Positions 42,578 through 52,913 of a DNA stretch of 64,000 nt are shown here, one piece after another; the stretch's first letter is position 1, and each line of letters starts with the position of its first letter. The position numbers were made by a program, and so were the translations under genes. The notes below the pieces were generated by a model. The model was not told the origin of the DNA. It made no database searches and saw only the letters and a program-made list of their open reading frames with translations. The stretch comes from Acidobacteriota bacterium (lineage in GTDB: Bacteria > Acidobacteriota > Blastocatellia > Pyrinomonadales > Pyrinomonadaceae): positions 2,643,001-2,707,000 of the forward strand of contig QQUY01000001.1 in NCBI GenBank assembly GCA_003385635.1, read 5' to 3'.

Positions 42578-43287
42578 TCATTCTCAATAATAACCGAAGT
42601 CGATTCCTCTTCCGGCGGCACGATATGGCCGTCCCGCATATAGATCGTGCGGCCGCAATGCCTGGCCGCTTCGGGATTATGAGTGATCATTATGATGGTC
42701 TGCCCGTACCGCTGATTCAACTCGGCAAACATATCGAGAACGATGTCGGAATTCTCTGAATCGAGATTTCCCGTAGGTTCGTCGGCGAGTATTATGGCCG
42801 GGCTGTTTACGACAGCGCGGGCGAGCGCCACTCTTTGCTGTTCGCCGCCGGAAAGCTCGAGCGGCTTATTGTTCATCTTGTTTTCAAGCTTTAGAAGCCT
42901 AAGGATCTCGCGCCTCTTTTCAGCACTGCCCTTGCCATTTCCCTGGTGGATCCGCTCAGCGAGCTTCAGATTGCCCTCAGCTGTAAGCGTCGGGAACAGG
43001 TTAAACCTTTGAAAGACAAATCCGATCTTGCGCCGCCTTATATCGGTCCGTTTTGCGTCAGAGATGTTCGAGATGTCCTCGCCGTCGATGAGTATCCGCC
43101 CGCTGGTCGGAGATAGGAGTCCTCCCAACAGATGCAGCAAGGTAGACTTGCCGCAGCCGGACTGGCCCATGATCGCGACAAACTCGCCCTTGTCGACCGC
43201 AAGCGAAACGCCCCGAAGGGCGTGCGTTTCCACTTTACCGGTCTTGTAGATCTTTACGAGATCTTCTGTTTCGAGGATAGGATTCAT
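42559..43287 (-). CDS. ABC transporter ATP-binding protein, LolD/MacB type
   Basis: 242 aa. Walker [10 protein letters not shown] near residue 40, Q-loop [10 protein letters not shown], signature [14 protein letters not shown] near 144 and Walker [14 protein letters not shown]. The insert and the start [22 protein letters not shown] match LolD-type ATPases, which power lipoprotein release from the inner membrane. A permease partner is not adjacent; it must be encoded elsewhere. The LolA-like carrier downstream and the lipoprotein upstream fit an envelope role. Confidence 0.9.
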   Translation of the reverse strand: MNPILETEDLVKIYKTGKVETHALRGVSLAVDKGEFVAIMGQSGCGKSTLLHLLGGLLSPTSGRILIDGEDISNISDAKRTDIRRRKIGFVFQRFNLFPTLTAEGNLKLAERIHQGNGKGSAEKRREILRLLKLENKMNNKPLELSGGEQQRVALARAVVNSPAIILADEPTGNLDSENSDIVLDMFAELNQRYGQTIIMITHNPEAARHCGRTIYMRDGHIVPPEEESTSVIIENEVSSVD

Positions 43288-43296
43288 ACAACTGTC

Positions 43297-43379
43297 ATGT
43301 ATCAGGGATCAAGTATCAAGTGCACTTTGCCGCAGAGACCTGTTACACGATCCCTGATAACTGAAACATGATCACTGTC
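43297..43379. repeat. Two heptamer patches, ATCAGGG/TGATCCC family
   Basis: ATGTATC, AGGGATC, AAGTATC at 43297-43317, and CGATCCC, TGATAAC, TGAAACA, TGATCAC at 43348-43375. The second contains the lipoprotein stop (TCA 43372-43374). It fills the gap between the ATPase and lipoprotein genes. Confidence 0.78.
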
Positions 43380-44439
43380 GTCCCGTTCTCTCAGCCCCCG
43401 TTCCGCCCGTTCCCGCAGTGTTTGCTTCTCGTAATTCTTTATCGAGGTCCAACACCTCAAGGCCCCAAACGTTCTCAAGAGTGAATGCTTTCGTTGGAAA
43501 CTCGTTCCCGATGATCACTTTCTTGGGCGTCTGATACGTCAACCGCATCTTGTATTTCTCTTTCGGCCTCGTAAGCTCGACCTGCAGGGGAAGCACGAAA
43601 GTGCCCGATTCGGTCAGCGCGCCTTCGGCACCGTAAATGATGTCCGACTCGATCTCTCCGGAACCGTCAAAGATCTGAAGCCTTGCCAGCCGGACGCCGC
43701 CGACCCTGTCGAACCAGAACCTGCGCTTGATGCTTAGCGAATTGTCGTCGCCTCTCTGGTACTCGTCGTAAAGATAATAGCCTCTCAGCACCCATCTCAA
43801 AGGCGACTTTTTCTTGGCGTTGATGTCGAACTCTTCCTGAAGAATGGTACTGAGCGTGTAGAAGTAACTCGAGGTGTCGACAGGTCGTACAAGCATTGCC
43901 TCCGTGAAATGCTGAGGACGGAGGTTCGAGAACGCATTTACGTTCTTCTTCATTTCGGAACTACCGTTGCTAAGGTCGTCGACCTGCTCCTGTAGTGCCG
44001 AATAATCCGCCGAATTGGATCCGATCACGAATTTCTTGTACTTGCCGCTTCCGCCGTCCTGAAGCACCGCGACCTGGAACGATTTACCGTCCGAAGCCAT
44101 CTGCGCGACGTCCGTACCGACGATCGGCACTTCCACCTTCAGCCGTATGTTCGAAGGCCTCTGGACTGTGATCTCGCCTCCTGCGGTTTTGTACTTCTCT
44201 GCGATTCCGAGCTCGGCAAACGAATTGTCCTCGAACTTCAGGTAGACCTTGGCATGCATCGAATCGACCTTTGAGATGTTGTCGATCTGCGAGACAAGCT
44301 CTGCCTCGGTCGCGTCTGCCGACTCAAGAAGCGTCGCTTGTTCGATCTTGTCTTTGGGACTGATACAACCGGCGAGAAATACCGCCGCCGCGGCCAGAAG
44401 CAGTGCGAAGTGTCCCTTGCGGAAACTGTTGATGAACAT
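43372..44439 (-). CDS. LolA/LolB-like lipoprotein
   Basis: 355 aa. Lipobox FLAGC near residue 25 places it at a membrane. A helical segment (EQATLLESADATEAELVSQID) precedes a beta-rich domain: SKVDSMHAKVYLKFEDNSF, GEITVQRPSNIRLKVEVP, VGTDVAQMASDGKSFQVAVL, then FWFDRVGGVRLARLQIFDG. This pattern resembles the LolA/LolB fold and suggests lipid or lipoprotein handling at the outer membrane. A Gly/Thr-rich tail follows. Start ATG at 44439 chosen over 44499. Confidence 0.75.
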   Translation of the reverse strand: MFINSFRKGHFALLLAAAAVFLAGCISPKDKIEQATLLESADATEAELVSQIDNISKVDSMHAKVYLKFEDNSFAELGIAEKYKTAGGEITVQRPSNIRLKVEVPIVGTDVAQMASDGKSFQVAVLQDGGSGKYKKFVIGSNSADYSALQEQVDDLSNGSSEMKKNVNAFSNLRPQHFTEAMLVRPVDTSSYFYTLSTILQEEFDINAKKKSPLRWVLRGYYLYDEYQRGDDNSLSIKRRFWFDRVGGVRLARLQIFDGSGEIESDIIYGAEGALTESGTFVLPLQVELTRPKEKYKMRLTYQTPKKVIIGNEFPTKAFTLENVWGLEVLDLDKELREANTAGTGGTGAERTGRQ

Positions 44440-44593
44440 CAGCCGCGTGTGATGTTGTTCCCTTTCCGCTTGTTGTACTGAAATTCCTATCACTATCACT
44501 TACCAATGTGCCGCAATGGCTATAAATCAAAACGCAAATCTTACCACGAACCCGAAGCAGCAGGCTAACCGTGCTTCCATCCGATATATACGG

Positions 44594-44622
44594 AAAAACG
44601 CGGCACGACCGGCCGATGCCGC
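44594..44622 (-). terminator. Rho-independent terminator ending the respiratory block
   Basis: On the minus strand the stem GCGGCA/TGCCGC (plus-strand 44600-44622, with an inner palindromic loop) is followed by GTTTTT. It is 30 bp after the stop of the subunit IV gene and marks the end of the act-cox operon. Confidence 0.8.
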
Positions 44623-44651
44623 ATCGCGCCGCGCCATCTGATTGAAGTCAC

Positions 44652-44960
44652 TCAAAAGCCTATTACTGAACGCGTCAAATAATCCTGCATCGTGTAAGCG
44701 AACATTATCGCCATCCAGAAAAATCCTGACACGACCGCAAGCCAGATAAGCCGCGACTGCCACCTGACGTGCATAAAGAACAGGACTACCGCTGTCATCT
44801 TCACGAATGCAATGGCAAGCGCCACCAGCGTATTTGTCCCCGGAAAGAACATCCCGTCAAGGTCCTGCAGCGCTACGACATACGTGACGATCGTCGCGAT
44901 GAAAAGGAACGCAAAAACGGCGAGATAGCCGGGAATGCCTATGTGTTGTTCTTCACTCAT
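44652..44960 (-). CDS. ctaF: Cytochrome c oxidase subunit IV
   Basis: 102 aa with three helices (YLAVFAFLFIATIVTYVVAL, LVALAIAFVKMTAVVLFFMH and RLIWLAVVSGFFWMAIMFAYT). The FVKMTAVVLFFMHVRW motif is typical of the CtaF/CoxD subunit, which stabilises the oxidase. It follows the subunit III gene by three bases and is the last gene before the terminator. Confidence 0.92.
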   Translation of the reverse strand: MSEEQHIGIPGYLAVFAFLFIATIVTYVVALQDLDGMFFPGTNTLVALAIAFVKMTAVVLFFMHVRWQSRLIWLAVVSGFFWMAIMFAYTMQDYLTRSVIGF

Positions 44961-44963
44961 ATG

Positions 44964-45881
44964 TTAATGTCCTCCCGCCAGGAAGTGCCTGCCCAGCAAG
45001 TACAAGAGCGGGAACAGGAAGATCCATACGATGTCGACGAAGTGCCAGTAGAGACCGGATATCTCGACCGGGGAGTAATACTCGGCCGAAAAAGTGAACT
45101 TCCAGGCCTTGTACAGCAGCCACAGCATTATTCCGAGACCTACGATCATGTGCAGAGCGTGAAGACCGGTCATTACAAAATAGATCCAGAAGAAGATCTG
45201 CACCTTGTCTGTAAACTTGTCCCGATCGAACTCTCCGCGGTTATTGAAGTACCCGACCTTTTCCGTTTCCGTAAGGAAGCCTTCTTCCTGGGCAAGTGTC
45301 ACCAGCTCGACCTCCTTATCAGAGATCTGGAACTCTCCCCTTGGGTTGGGATGAGGATCCTTACCCGCTTCTGCTGCCTCGACCCGCGTCTCAAATGGCA
45401 GGGTCAACGTCGCCGACTCGGAATGATCTTCCCCGTGCTCACCTTCAGGGACTACCATATTCCAGCCATCGACGGGGATGTGGCCGTGAGTGTATTTGTC
45501 CGTATACTCGATCGCCTTGACTCCAAGGAACACCGAGCCGAATACCATCGTCAGGACGATCATTATGACCTGCAGATTCCGGTTGCCCTTCTGCGCGTAA
45601 TAGACGGACAGCGCCATCGTCAGGCTGCTTACGATCAGAACAAGCGTGTTCAGCCAGCCCCAGAATGCATCGAGGATGTTACTTCCCGCCGCAAACGCCA
45701 TCGGGTACCTGGACCTGAACACGAGATACGCCGTGAACAGCCCGCCGAAGAACATTATTTCCTGCGCGAGGAAGGTCCACATCCCAATGGTCACGGAGTC
45801 CATCTGCTGCCCCATGTCGTCGAACTGGTGCTGCAGCCCCGGAGGATGCGAATGGTCGTCGTGATTGTCGTGTTGTGCCAT
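44964..45881 (-). CDS. ctaE: Cytochrome c oxidase subunit III, with insertion
   Basis: 305 aa, seven helices. [44 protein letters not shown] and a final [20 protein letters not shown] are the subunit III signature. About 110 extra residues lie between helices 4 and 5 (from [14 protein letters not shown] to [12 protein letters not shown]), acidic and with no hydrophobic run, longer than in most homologues. Heptamers start right before the ATG, so there is no SD. Confidence 0.93.
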   Translation of the reverse strand: MAQHDNHDDHSHPPGLQHQFDDMGQQMDSVTIGMWTFLAQEIMFFGGLFTAYLVFRSRYPMAFAAGSNILDAFWGWLNTLVLIVSSLTMALSVYYAQKGNRNLQVIMIVLTMVFGSVFLGVKAIEYTDKYTHGHIPVDGWNMVVPEGEHGEDHSESATLTLPFETRVEAAEAGKDPHPNPRGEFQISDKEVELVTLAQEEGFLTETEKVGYFNNRGEFDRDKFTDKVQIFFWIYFVMTGLHALHMIVGLGIMLWLLYKAWKFTFSAEYYSPVEISGLYWHFVDIVWIFLFPLLYLLGRHFLAGGH

Positions 45882-45884
45882 GTC

Positions 45885-46107
45885 AGTCAGGGATCATTGA
45901 TCAAGTGTCATGGATCAATGATCGATTAGCATTGCATTCTCAAACGTTCCAAGTTTCGCGTTCCGGGTTCCGAGTTTCACGTTCCAAATTCCAGGTCCCA
46001 AATTCCGGGTTCAATGAATAACGTTCCAATCGATCTCTGGTCCTTGATCTATGATCGTTGGTCCCTGATCCTTGATACCTGAAACCTGATCCTTGAAACC
46101 TGTTAAG
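45885..46107. repeat. Three heptamer arrays in the coxIII-coxI gap
   Basis: 45885-45931: CAGTCAG, GGATCAT, TGATCAA, GTGTCAT, GGATCAA. 45954-46013: ACGTTCC, AAGTTTC, GCGTTCC, GGGTTCC, GAGTTTC, AAATTCC. 46037-46106: CTGGTCC, TTGATCT, ATGATCG, TTGGTCC, CTGATCC, TTGATAC, CTGAAAC, TTGAAAC, CTGTTAA. The last unit contains the subunit I stop (TTA 46103-46105). Confidence 0.88.
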
Positions 46108-47782
46108 CTGTTGGCGAAACTCTCGATTCCCTTCTCGCCTTATCGATATCAAGCCCGCTTTCTTCCCCGAAACTGTAGGCTTCCCAAGTGATCACCGGAG
46201 TTTCTTCGAAATTGAAGGTCGGCGGCGGAGAGGATGTTCTCCATTCCAGACCCGGGAGCAGCCAAGGGTTGTCTCCGGCCTTCTTGCCGTTGATCAGCGA
46301 AGCGACCAGGTAGATCACAGGCAGCACCATCCCGATCCCGAGCACGGAAGCTCCCGCGGTCGAGAAGATGTTGAGTACCTGGAACTCCTCAGGATACGCA
46401 GCATACCTTCGCGGCATTCCCTGATAACCAAGTATGAACTGCGGGAAGAACGTCAGGTTAAAGCCGATGAATACGAGCATTGCGGAGATCTTGCCCCAGA
46501 ACTCGGAGTACATGCGGCCCGTCATTTTCGGCCACCAGTAGTGGATTCCGCCGAGATATCCGAGAACCGTGCCGCCCACCATTACATAGTGGAAATGGGC
46601 GACGATAAAGTAAGTGTCGGTCAGGTGAACCGTCAATCCGATAGAACCGAGAAAGAGTCCCGTAAGACCGCCGACGAGGAAGAGTCCGAGGAATCCGATC
46701 GCATAGAGCATCGGAGTGTCATAGGAAACAGAACCCTTGTACATCGTGGCGGTCCAGTTGAACATTTTGATCGCCGAAGGAACTGCGACCACCATCGTCA
46801 GGAACGAGAACACAAGTCCCGCGTAGATCGACTGCCCGCTGACGAACATGTGGTGTCCCCAGACAAGGAACCCGAACACCGCGATCGCAATACTAGAAAA
46901 GGCGATGAATTCGTAACCGAAGATCTTCTTCCGGGAAAAGCTCGACATCAGCTCGCTGATCACACCCATAGAAGGCAGGATCATGATGTAGACCGCCGGG
47001 TGCGAATAAAACCAGAAAAGGTGCTGGAAGAGGATCGGGTCTCCGCCTAGCGCCGGGTCGAAGATGCCCGTCTGCGTAAATCTCTCGACCGCCAGAAGAA
47101 GGATCGTGATAGCGACCACAGGGGTTCCCAGGATCATCACGAGACTGGTAGCGTAGTGCGCCCATACGAACAGAGGCAGCCTGAACCAGGTCATTCCCGG
47201 CGCCCTCATCGTGTGTGTCGTGACGATAAAGTTCAGTCCCGTGAGGATCGACGAGAACCCGTTTATAAAGACCCCCAACCCGACCGCCATCACATAACTG
47301 TTGGAAAACGTCGTGCTGTAAGGCGTATAGAAGGTCCAGCCCGTGTCTACGCCGCCCTGCAGAAGCGCATACATCGTAAACGCGCCTCCAACCCAGTAAA
47401 TGTAAAGGCTGAGCAGGTTAATGCGCGGGAAGGCAAGGTCCTTTGCCCCGATCATTATCGGAAGCAGGAAGTTACCGAGTATTGCCGGGATGGCGGGTAT
47501 CAGGAAGAAGAACACCATTATCACGCCGTGCCCGGTGAAGACCTTGTTGTAGGTCCCCGATTCTAGCAGGTCGCTGGCAGGTGTAAGGAGCTCAAGTCTT
47601 ATTAACGAGGCATAGATGCCGCCGATGAAGAAGAATACCGAAACGCTGATCAGATACATGATCGCGATCCGCTTGTGGTCCTTCGTAAGCAGCCAGGATT
47701 TTATGCTGAATCCATTGGTCAGATAGTTGACCTTTTCTTCGCCTTGTCCTTCCCCTGTGTTGATCGAGTCTACGTTTTCCAT
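46103..47782 (-). CDS. ctaD: Cytochrome c oxidase subunit I
   Basis: 559 aa with twelve helices. Catalytic features: [16 protein letters not shown] (heme a His), [18 protein letters not shown] (CuB His cross-linked to Tyr), [10 protein letters not shown] (CuB ligands) and [20 protein letters not shown] (heme a3 and heme a ligands). It reduces O2 to water and pumps protons. The preceding gene is subunit II. The stop lies in a heptamer unit. Confidence 0.97.
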   Translation of the reverse strand: MENVDSINTGEGQGEEKVNYLTNGFSIKSWLLTKDHKRIAIMYLISVSVFFFIGGIYASLIRLELLTPASDLLESGTYNKVFTGHGVIMVFFFLIPAIPAILGNFLLPIMIGAKDLAFPRINLLSLYIYWVGGAFTMYALLQGGVDTGWTFYTPYSTTFSNSYVMAVGLGVFINGFSSILTGLNFIVTTHTMRAPGMTWFRLPLFVWAHYATSLVMILGTPVVAITILLLAVERFTQTGIFDPALGGDPILFQHLFWFYSHPAVYIMILPSMGVISELMSSFSRKKIFGYEFIAFSSIAIAVFGFLVWGHHMFVSGQSIYAGLVFSFLTMVVAVPSAIKMFNWTATMYKGSVSYDTPMLYAIGFLGLFLVGGLTGLFLGSIGLTVHLTDTYFIVAHFHYVMVGGTVLGYLGGIHYWWPKMTGRMYSEFWGKISAMLVFIGFNLTFFPQFILGYQGMPRRYAAYPEEFQVLNIFSTAGASVLGIGMVLPVIYLVASLINGKKAGDNPWLLPGLEWRTSSPPPTFNFEETPVITWEAYSFGEESGLDIDKARRESRVSPTA

Positions 47783-47784
47783 AA

Positions 47785-48804
47785 CTAATTGCTCGCATCC
47801 GCGGGCTCAGCCTGCGGAGTCATGGTTGCGGCGGGCGCCGAAGGCGCGGCCGTCGTGGCGCTTGCGTCGCCGCTTAGCGACTTGATATAAGCGACGAGAG
47901 CAACTAGCTGCTCTTCCGTCACCTGGCCCTTAAAGGTCGGCATTATCGGCTGATAACCTTCGACGACCTGTCCGGCCGGATTTAGGATCGAATTCCTAAT
48001 GTATTCCTCGTCTGCGATGACGGTCTGGCCGCCAACCAGCTTCACTTCCTTTCCAAAGATCCCTTCAAGGACCGCTCCTCGCTGATTCTGGCCGCCTGCG
48101 TGGCAGGAAGCACATCCCAGCTTGTTCGTGAACAGGTCCTCGCCCTGCTGGACCGGAGTCTGATCAGAGAGGTTTCCGGCAAGCCAATTGTCAAAGTCCT
48201 TCTGCTCCATTACATAGACCCAGCCGCCCATTCCGGAGTGGTTGAGGCCGCAATATTCTGCGCAGAACAAACGGTACTTGCCGGGTTTCGTGGCTTCGAA
48301 CCACATAGTCGTATAGCGGCCCGGAACCACATCAGCTTTGGTACGGAATGCCGGGATGAAGAAATCGTGAAGCACGTCTTCAGTGGTCATCGTCAGCTTG
48401 ACCTTCCGGCCAACCGGGACGTGAAGCTCATTGATCTCACGCTGTCCGGTTCCGTGCTGGACCTTCCACATCCACTGCTTACCGACGACATAGATCTCCA
48501 TCGTGTCTTCGGGGATCTTGTACTGGTTGTAATAAACGACCGCACCGCCAAGGAAGATCGTCATCGACACCACGAACGGAACGAACGACCAGAACAGCTC
48601 TAGCGGTATGGAACCGTGGATCTCAGGCGGCGTGGCGAACTTTTCTTTCTCCCGGTACTTGATAGCAAACCCTATTACTCCCGCGACCACGATCACACCA
48701 AAGAAAAGGCTGACCGCGATCAGGTAGAAATAAAGCGCGTCCACCTGCCACGCGAATGACGAGGCCTCTTCCGGAAACAGTGGAACCCACGTTAAATCTT
48801 GCAT
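47785..48804 (-). CDS. ctaC: Cytochrome c oxidase subunit II with fused cytochrome c
   Basis: 339 aa. Two N-terminal helices, then the CuA domain with [15 protein letters not shown] at about residues 179-193. A cytochrome c domain follows with CASCH near 230 and a distal Met near 284 (PIMPTFKG), so this is the caa3-type layout. It accepts electrons from ActE or a soluble cytochrome and passes them to CuA. The C terminus is Ala/Pro/Thr-rich. Two bases separate it from subunit I. Confidence 0.96.
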   Translation of the reverse strand: MQDLTWVPLFPEEASSFAWQVDALYFYLIAVSLFFGVIVVAGVIGFAIKYREKEKFATPPEIHGSIPLELFWSFVPFVVSMTIFLGGAVVYYNQYKIPEDTMEIYVVGKQWMWKVQHGTGQREINELHVPVGRKVKLTMTTEDVLHDFFIPAFRTKADVVPGRYTTMWFEATKPGKYRLFCAEYCGLNHSGMGGWVYVMEQKDFDNWLAGNLSDQTPVQQGEDLFTNKLGCASCHAGGQNQRGAVLEGIFGKEVKLVGGQTVIADEEYIRNSILNPAGQVVEGYQPIMPTFKGQVTEEQLVALVAYIKSLSGDASATTAAPSAPAATMTPQAEPADASN

Positions 48805-48874
48805 AATCTCTATGAGCCGGGTCTTCGAATCGCTGGCCCAGCTTTAGTTTGCGGGCTCTGGGCCCGTTCTAAAA

Positions 48875-49783
48875 TCAACTCTCGGCCTTTTTCGCCTTTC
48901 CCCTTCTCCAGAAAACGAAGAACATCGTTCCGAGCCCCAGAAGCGTGGCCACGGCAAAGAGCCTCAGGATGCTGAGGATTGCAAAGCCGTACTTGCCCGT
49001 TGAGGGGTCGTAGTGAAAGCAATACAGATAGAGCTGTTCCGCGGGGTTACCTATCCGGTTCTCCGACGATTCCATGATCGAGAACTTCAGGTCGTTCGGA
49101 GAATAGTCGATGCCGTACAGATACCTGGAAAGCTTACCCTCGGGGGTCGCGACCATGATCCCGCCCGCGTGGGCGAACTGATTAGTACGCTCGTCGAACG
49201 TATAGTTGAATCCGACGGCTTCGGTGACCTTGTCGATCTCGGCCTGCTCGCCGGTCAGGAAATGCCATCCGTCCGCTGTTCCTTCGCGGTTGTATCTTTC
49301 GAGATAGCTTTTTTTCTTGTTCTTCGCGAGATCCGCCTTCCGGTTTTCTCTCGCGTCAAAGCTGATAGCCACCACGTCGAACTCATTGCCTGCGTTGAAG
49401 TTCACTCCCTTCAGTGAGCCAGTCAGGCCGTTCAGCACCTCGTTGCAAAGCATCGGGCATTCGTAGTAAACGAGCGCGATGATCACCGGTTTCTCGTTGT
49501 TGAAATACTTCCCAAGCTCAACCTCATTGCCGTTCTCGTCCTTGAACCTTGCCTCGAGCGGAAGCTGTGCACCAAGCTTTTGATCGATTCCGACGGTCTT
49601 CAGCTGGGCGGGCATACCATTCGAACTGGTCTGCCCCGGCTCATATTTACGCGGCGAATAAAGCGGCGAACTGTAATGCTCGGATTTTTGCGCCAGCACG
49701 GCTCCGCCAAACGAAGCCAAAATCAAAGAAAACAGAACGAGCTTCAGCGATACACTTCTTAGAACTGCCGAATCTCTTCTCAT
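48875..49783 (-). CDS. SCO family copper chaperone
   Basis: 302 aa with a signal peptide and a C-terminal transmembrane helix. The copper site CPMLC (C-x3-C) near residue 110 and a distal His in the FAHAGGIMVAT region are those of SCO/SenC. It loads copper into CuA of subunit II. Position between the act and cox genes agrees with that. The last 40 residues (ILSILRLFAVATLLGLGTMFF) are a tail anchor. Start ATG at 49783 used rather than GTG at 49816. Confidence 0.92.
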   Translation of the reverse strand: MRRDSAVLRSVSLKLVLFSLILASFGGAVLAQKSEHYSSPLYSPRKYEPGQTSSNGMPAQLKTVGIDQKLGAQLPLEARFKDENGNEVELGKYFNNEKPVIIALVYYECPMLCNEVLNGLTGSLKGVNFNAGNEFDVVAISFDARENRKADLAKNKKKSYLERYNREGTADGWHFLTGEQAEIDKVTEAVGFNYTFDERTNQFAHAGGIMVATPEGKLSRYLYGIDYSPNDLKFSIMESSENRIGNPAEQLYLYCFHYDPSTGKYGFAILSILRLFAVATLLGLGTMFFVFWRRGKAKKAES

Positions 49784-49816
49784 TTGATCACCAATAGAAT
49801 TCAAACCTGTCACCAA

Positions 49817-50359
49817 CTACCTGCGCACTTCCGAAGCCAGTCTGCCGGAGCTTGAAGAAGAATAGAAGGTACCGGCCTCTTGCATAGCCGCCTTGCTTTC
49901 CTCCTCTCCACGCGCCTTGATCAACCCGTTCGCAAGGACCTGCTTTTTCGCTTCGTCAATGGAAAGCGTTATCACGGTTCCGGTCCTCTCGTCCTTTTGG
50001 CCGTTCTCCCATTCTTCTTCCCAAATTTTCAGAAGTTCACGGTATTCGGCCTGGGGCTCTCTCAGCTGCAGATCGATACGGCCGTCGGGCGAGTCGACGC
50101 CAAAACCGGGGGCGGACTGGAGCCTGGGCTCCGGCGGAAGTCTTTCTTCAGCCGAAAGCGCCATCGGTAGCCGGTTCTCTTCATCCGCAGAATTCCATCG
50201 GTCCTCAAGAACCCAGTACTGGAGTATCCACATCAACCCGAACGTAATGACGATCAGCAGCGTCAGGCCGCCCGTGAAGTAGAGGATCAACTTGAGGTCG
50301 ATCGTATTCTCTTCGTATCCCCTTTCTACGTCAGGTATCACATCGTTATGATCAGACAT
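49817..50359 (-). CDS. Single-helix membrane protein in the act-cox cluster
   Basis: 180 aa. One helix at about residues 26-48 (LKLILYFTGGLTLLIVITFGLMWILQ). The periplasmic part is charged and contains EERLPPEPRLQSAPGFGVDSP, reminiscent of small assembly proteins in such clusters. It lies between actF and SCO. I do not recognise a family; it may be an accessory subunit of complex III or of the oxidase. Confidence 0.72.
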   Translation of the reverse strand: MSDHNDVIPDVERGYEENTIDLKLILYFTGGLTLLIVITFGLMWILQYWVLEDRWNSADEENRLPMALSAEERLPPEPRLQSAPGFGVDSPDGRIDLQLREPQAEYRELLKIWEEEWENGQKDERTGTVITLSIDEAKKQVLANGLIKARGEEESKAAMQEAGTFYSSSSSGRLASEVRR

Positions 50360-50395
50360 ATCTATTCGCTCCGCGTCAGTTCCGCGGACCTCCGT

Positions 50396-51616
50396 CTAAT
50401 GGCCCTTCCCGTGCTTGATGGCGTTCTTGAACATCGGATCGTTGAAAGGCACGATCGGCCTCTGTTTCAGCTCGCGAACAAACCACCAGAACCAAACACC
50501 GCCGATACCGATCGGCGCCACAACATCCCAGATCGAGAGCCTGAAAGGTACTTCGAGAAGATGCTGCGATACCTCACCGACCATCGGCGCAGGGCCGATG
50601 ATGTAGAACATATCGAGCACCCTCATGAACAATATGAAGATCGCCAGGGCGGCAAGCCATTTCGCCTTCCGTTTGAAATCCTGCATAAGGAGGATCAGGA
50701 AGGGGAACGCGAAATGGAAGAAGATCAGCGTGAGACCGATACCGCCCCATACGCCTTTCGAACGGACGAGATAAAAAGGCGTTTCCTCGGTCAGGTTGCC
50801 GGACCAGATGATCAGGTATTGCGAGAAATTGAAGTAAGCCCACACCATCACCAGCGCAAGCATCAGTTTTCCGATATCGTGGAAATGGCGTTTTCCCAGC
50901 ACCTCGTCCATCGGCGATCTGGTCGAAAGATGTGCGAGAATCGCCACCGAGAAACAGAAACAGCTGAGCGCCCATCCGGCCACGAACAGGAATCCCCAGA
51001 TCGTCGAGAACCAGTGCGGCTCAAGCGTCATCGTCCAGTCGACCGAAAGGAAGGTGACTACCATAACGTAAAGGACGATTCCCGGACCGGACACCTTTGT
51101 CGCCATTCCAAGATACTCTGCCGCCTTCTCGGGCGTCTCTGCCTTGTCCTGTTGAAGTGACCAGCGGTTAAGGAACATCGACATCAGGAACAGGAGCACA
51201 AAGTAGACCGCCGCACGGACAATCCACCAGGTCGGCTCCATGTACCAGCCGCGCCATTCGATCGCATAATCAGTACCGGCAGCAGCGAGATTCGCCCAGT
51301 CATAAAGCGTATACAGGCCGAACACGATCGGGAGGAAAAGAACGGCCAGCAGCGGAATCGTTCGGGAACACGCCTCTGCGACCCTTCGGATCACGACGCC
51401 CCACGCCCCTCCGGTCACATACTGGAGAAGCAGGATGCCGAGCCCGCCGAATCCGATCCCCGCCCAGAAAATGAAACCCAAAAGCCATCCGCGCAATGCC
51501 GGTTCCGGCTGCAGGAACATCCCCGCAAGCGAAACGAGCACGCCTATTCCGCCGACGCCGAGCGCCGCAGTCTGCATGCGGTTTAGGGATTCAGGTGCTT
51601 GATAGGTGTCGCTCAT
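50396..51616 (-). CDS. actF: Alternative complex III subunit ActF
   Basis: 406 aa, about ten helices. RGWLLGFIFWAGIGFGGLGILLLQYVTGG, RRVAEACSRTIPLLAVLF and LTLEPHWFSTIWGFLFVAG match the ActF/NrfD-like quinol-binding subunit. It is similar in fold to ActC but shorter. With ActC it forms the membrane part where quinol is oxidised. Four-base region overlap with actE (51616). Confidence 0.93.
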   Translation of the reverse strand: MSDTYQAPESLNRMQTAALGVGGIGVLVSLAGMFLQPEPALRGWLLGFIFWAGIGFGGLGILLLQYVTGGAWGVVIRRVAEACSRTIPLLAVLFLPIVFGLYTLYDWANLAAAGTDYAIEWRGWYMEPTWWIVRAAVYFVLLFLMSMFLNRWSLQQDKAETPEKAAEYLGMATKVSGPGIVLYVMVVTFLSVDWTMTLEPHWFSTIWGFLFVAGWALSCFCFSVAILAHLSTRSPMDEVLGKRHFHDIGKLMLALVMVWAYFNFSQYLIIWSGNLTEETPFYLVRSKGVWGGIGLTLIFFHFAFPFLILLMQDFKRKAKWLAALAIFILFMRVLDMFYIIGPAPMVGEVSQHLLEVPFRLSIWDVVAPIGIGGVWFWWFVRELKQRPIVPFNDPMFKNAIKHGKGH

Positions 51617-52356
51617 TATTGGTCTCCACCTCCGTTGCCGGCCGTGTTCCCGGCCGTTCCGTTGGTGTTCGATTCTTCGTTAGCCGTGTTCGAATTTGTC
51701 GCGGGCCGTCCACCTTCGTTGCCGAAACCCTGCGGATTCTGGCTGGCCTGGAGCGCACGAATGTACGCAACGATCGCCCAGCGGTCTGCAACCGGGATCA
51801 TCGATGCATAGCTGTTCATCTTGCCCCAGCCGTTCGTCATCACGTCAAAGAAGTGCCCTGCCGGAGCATTGCGAAGACGGTCGTCGTGATAGGTCGGCGG
51901 CTGAGGATAACCTCTGCGGACGACCATCCCGTCGCCGCTCCCTACCGGGCCGTGGCAGACCATGCAGAAGATCTTGTATCTTTCTTCTCCCCGGTCGAGA
52001 ACCTCCTCCGTAACCGGCATCGGGATCTCTTCGATATCGTTCGGAAAGCTGGAAACGAGCGTGTTACCCGAGGCGTCAGTCGTGGTCTCGACCTGTATGT
52101 TCGGGTCGGCATTCTCTTTCTTTCCGGTGTAAAAGGCCTTGTCCTCTTTCAGCTGGCCGCGGGCGACGGTTCCTTCTGGAAGATCTCTCATCGCCTTGCC
52201 GTCGGCAAAGAAATCGCTTTCCTTGTACGGCTTAAGCCGCGGCTGGTCCTGCATGTCGTAACGGCACGCAGTACTCAGGGCAAAGGTAAAAAGCAAAAGG
52301 GCAAAAACTGTTACCTTTCTCATACTTTGGACTTGCTTGGAGTTATTCATCGACAA
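51616..52356 (-). CDS. actE: Alternative complex III subunit ActE, monoheme cytochrome c
   Basis: 246 aa lipoprotein-like protein: signal with LSTAC near residue 31. The heme motif CMVCH is near residue 132, followed by a distal Met in the MTNGWGKMNSYASMIP segment. It collects electrons from ActA/ActB and gives them to the caa3 oxidase. The Asn/Thr/Gly-rich tail (NSNTANEESNTNGTAGNT) is unusual. An SD AGGAGGT lies five bases before the TTG at 52356, and an ATG lies at 52350. Confidence 0.92.
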   Translation of the reverse strand: MSMNNSKQVQSMRKVTVFALLLFTFALSTACRYDMQDQPRLKPYKESDFFADGKAMRDLPEGTVARGQLKEDKAFYTGKKENADPNIQVETTTDASGNTLVSSFPNDIEEIPMPVTEEVLDRGEERYKIFCMVCHGPVGSGDGMVVRRGYPQPPTYHDDRLRNAPAGHFFDVMTNGWGKMNSYASMIPVADRWAIVAYIRALQASQNPQGFGNEGGRPATNSNTANEESNTNGTAGNTAGNGGGDQ

Positions 52357-52876
52357 TGAACACCTCCTGAGCGCCGAGGCTTTCCATAAAATCTTTCGTC
52401 TCGGGGAAATCGAACTTCGGGTCGGCGCTCTCGATCACAAGGAAAAACTTCTCTCTGCTCGCAAGGTTGAACCTTGGCACGTTGAAGACAGGGTGATAGG
52501 GCTTCGGAAGGCCGTTCAGCAAGAGCATTCCGAAAACAGCGGTAAAGGAAGCGAGCAGAATCGTCAGTTCGTAAGCCGGCGGAACAAAAGCCGGTAGGCT
52601 GAAGTGCGGCCGGCCGCCGACGATGATCGGGTAATCAATCACGTGCGTGTAGTACTGAAGCGCGAGACCGAGCAGCAATCCGGTGATCCCCCCGCCAAAC
52701 ACGAGATAGGAAAGTATCGAACGCTTAATGCCAAGCGCCTCGTCCATCTCGTGGATCGGGAAAGGCGAGTACGCATCGGTCTTCGTATAACCGGCATCGC
52801 GAACCTTTTCCGCCGCCGCCACGATCTCGGTGGTCGTATCGAATTCCGCCATCAAGCCGTAGATGTTGTTTTCCAT
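52343..52876 (-). CDS. actD: Alternative complex III subunit ActD (DUF3341)
   Basis: 177 aa. MAEFDTTTEIVAAAEKVRDAGYTKTDAYSPFPIHEMDEALG is the DUF3341 start, and two helices follow (LVFGGGITGLLLGLALQYY and LTILLASFTAVFGMLLLN). It is a small membrane subunit of unknown detailed role, present in all act clusters. It overlaps actE by 14 bp. Confidence 0.94.
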   Translation of the reverse strand: MENNIYGLMAEFDTTTEIVAAAEKVRDAGYTKTDAYSPFPIHEMDEALGIKRSILSYLVFGGGITGLLLGLALQYYTHVIDYPIIVGGRPHFSLPAFVPPAYELTILLASFTAVFGMLLLNGLPKPYHPVFNVPRFNLASREKFFLVIESADPKFDFPETKDFMESLGAQEVFIVDE

Positions 52877-52913
52877 AAGTCCTTGACCCGTCCGGCCTTA
52901 AGGCCGTCTACAA

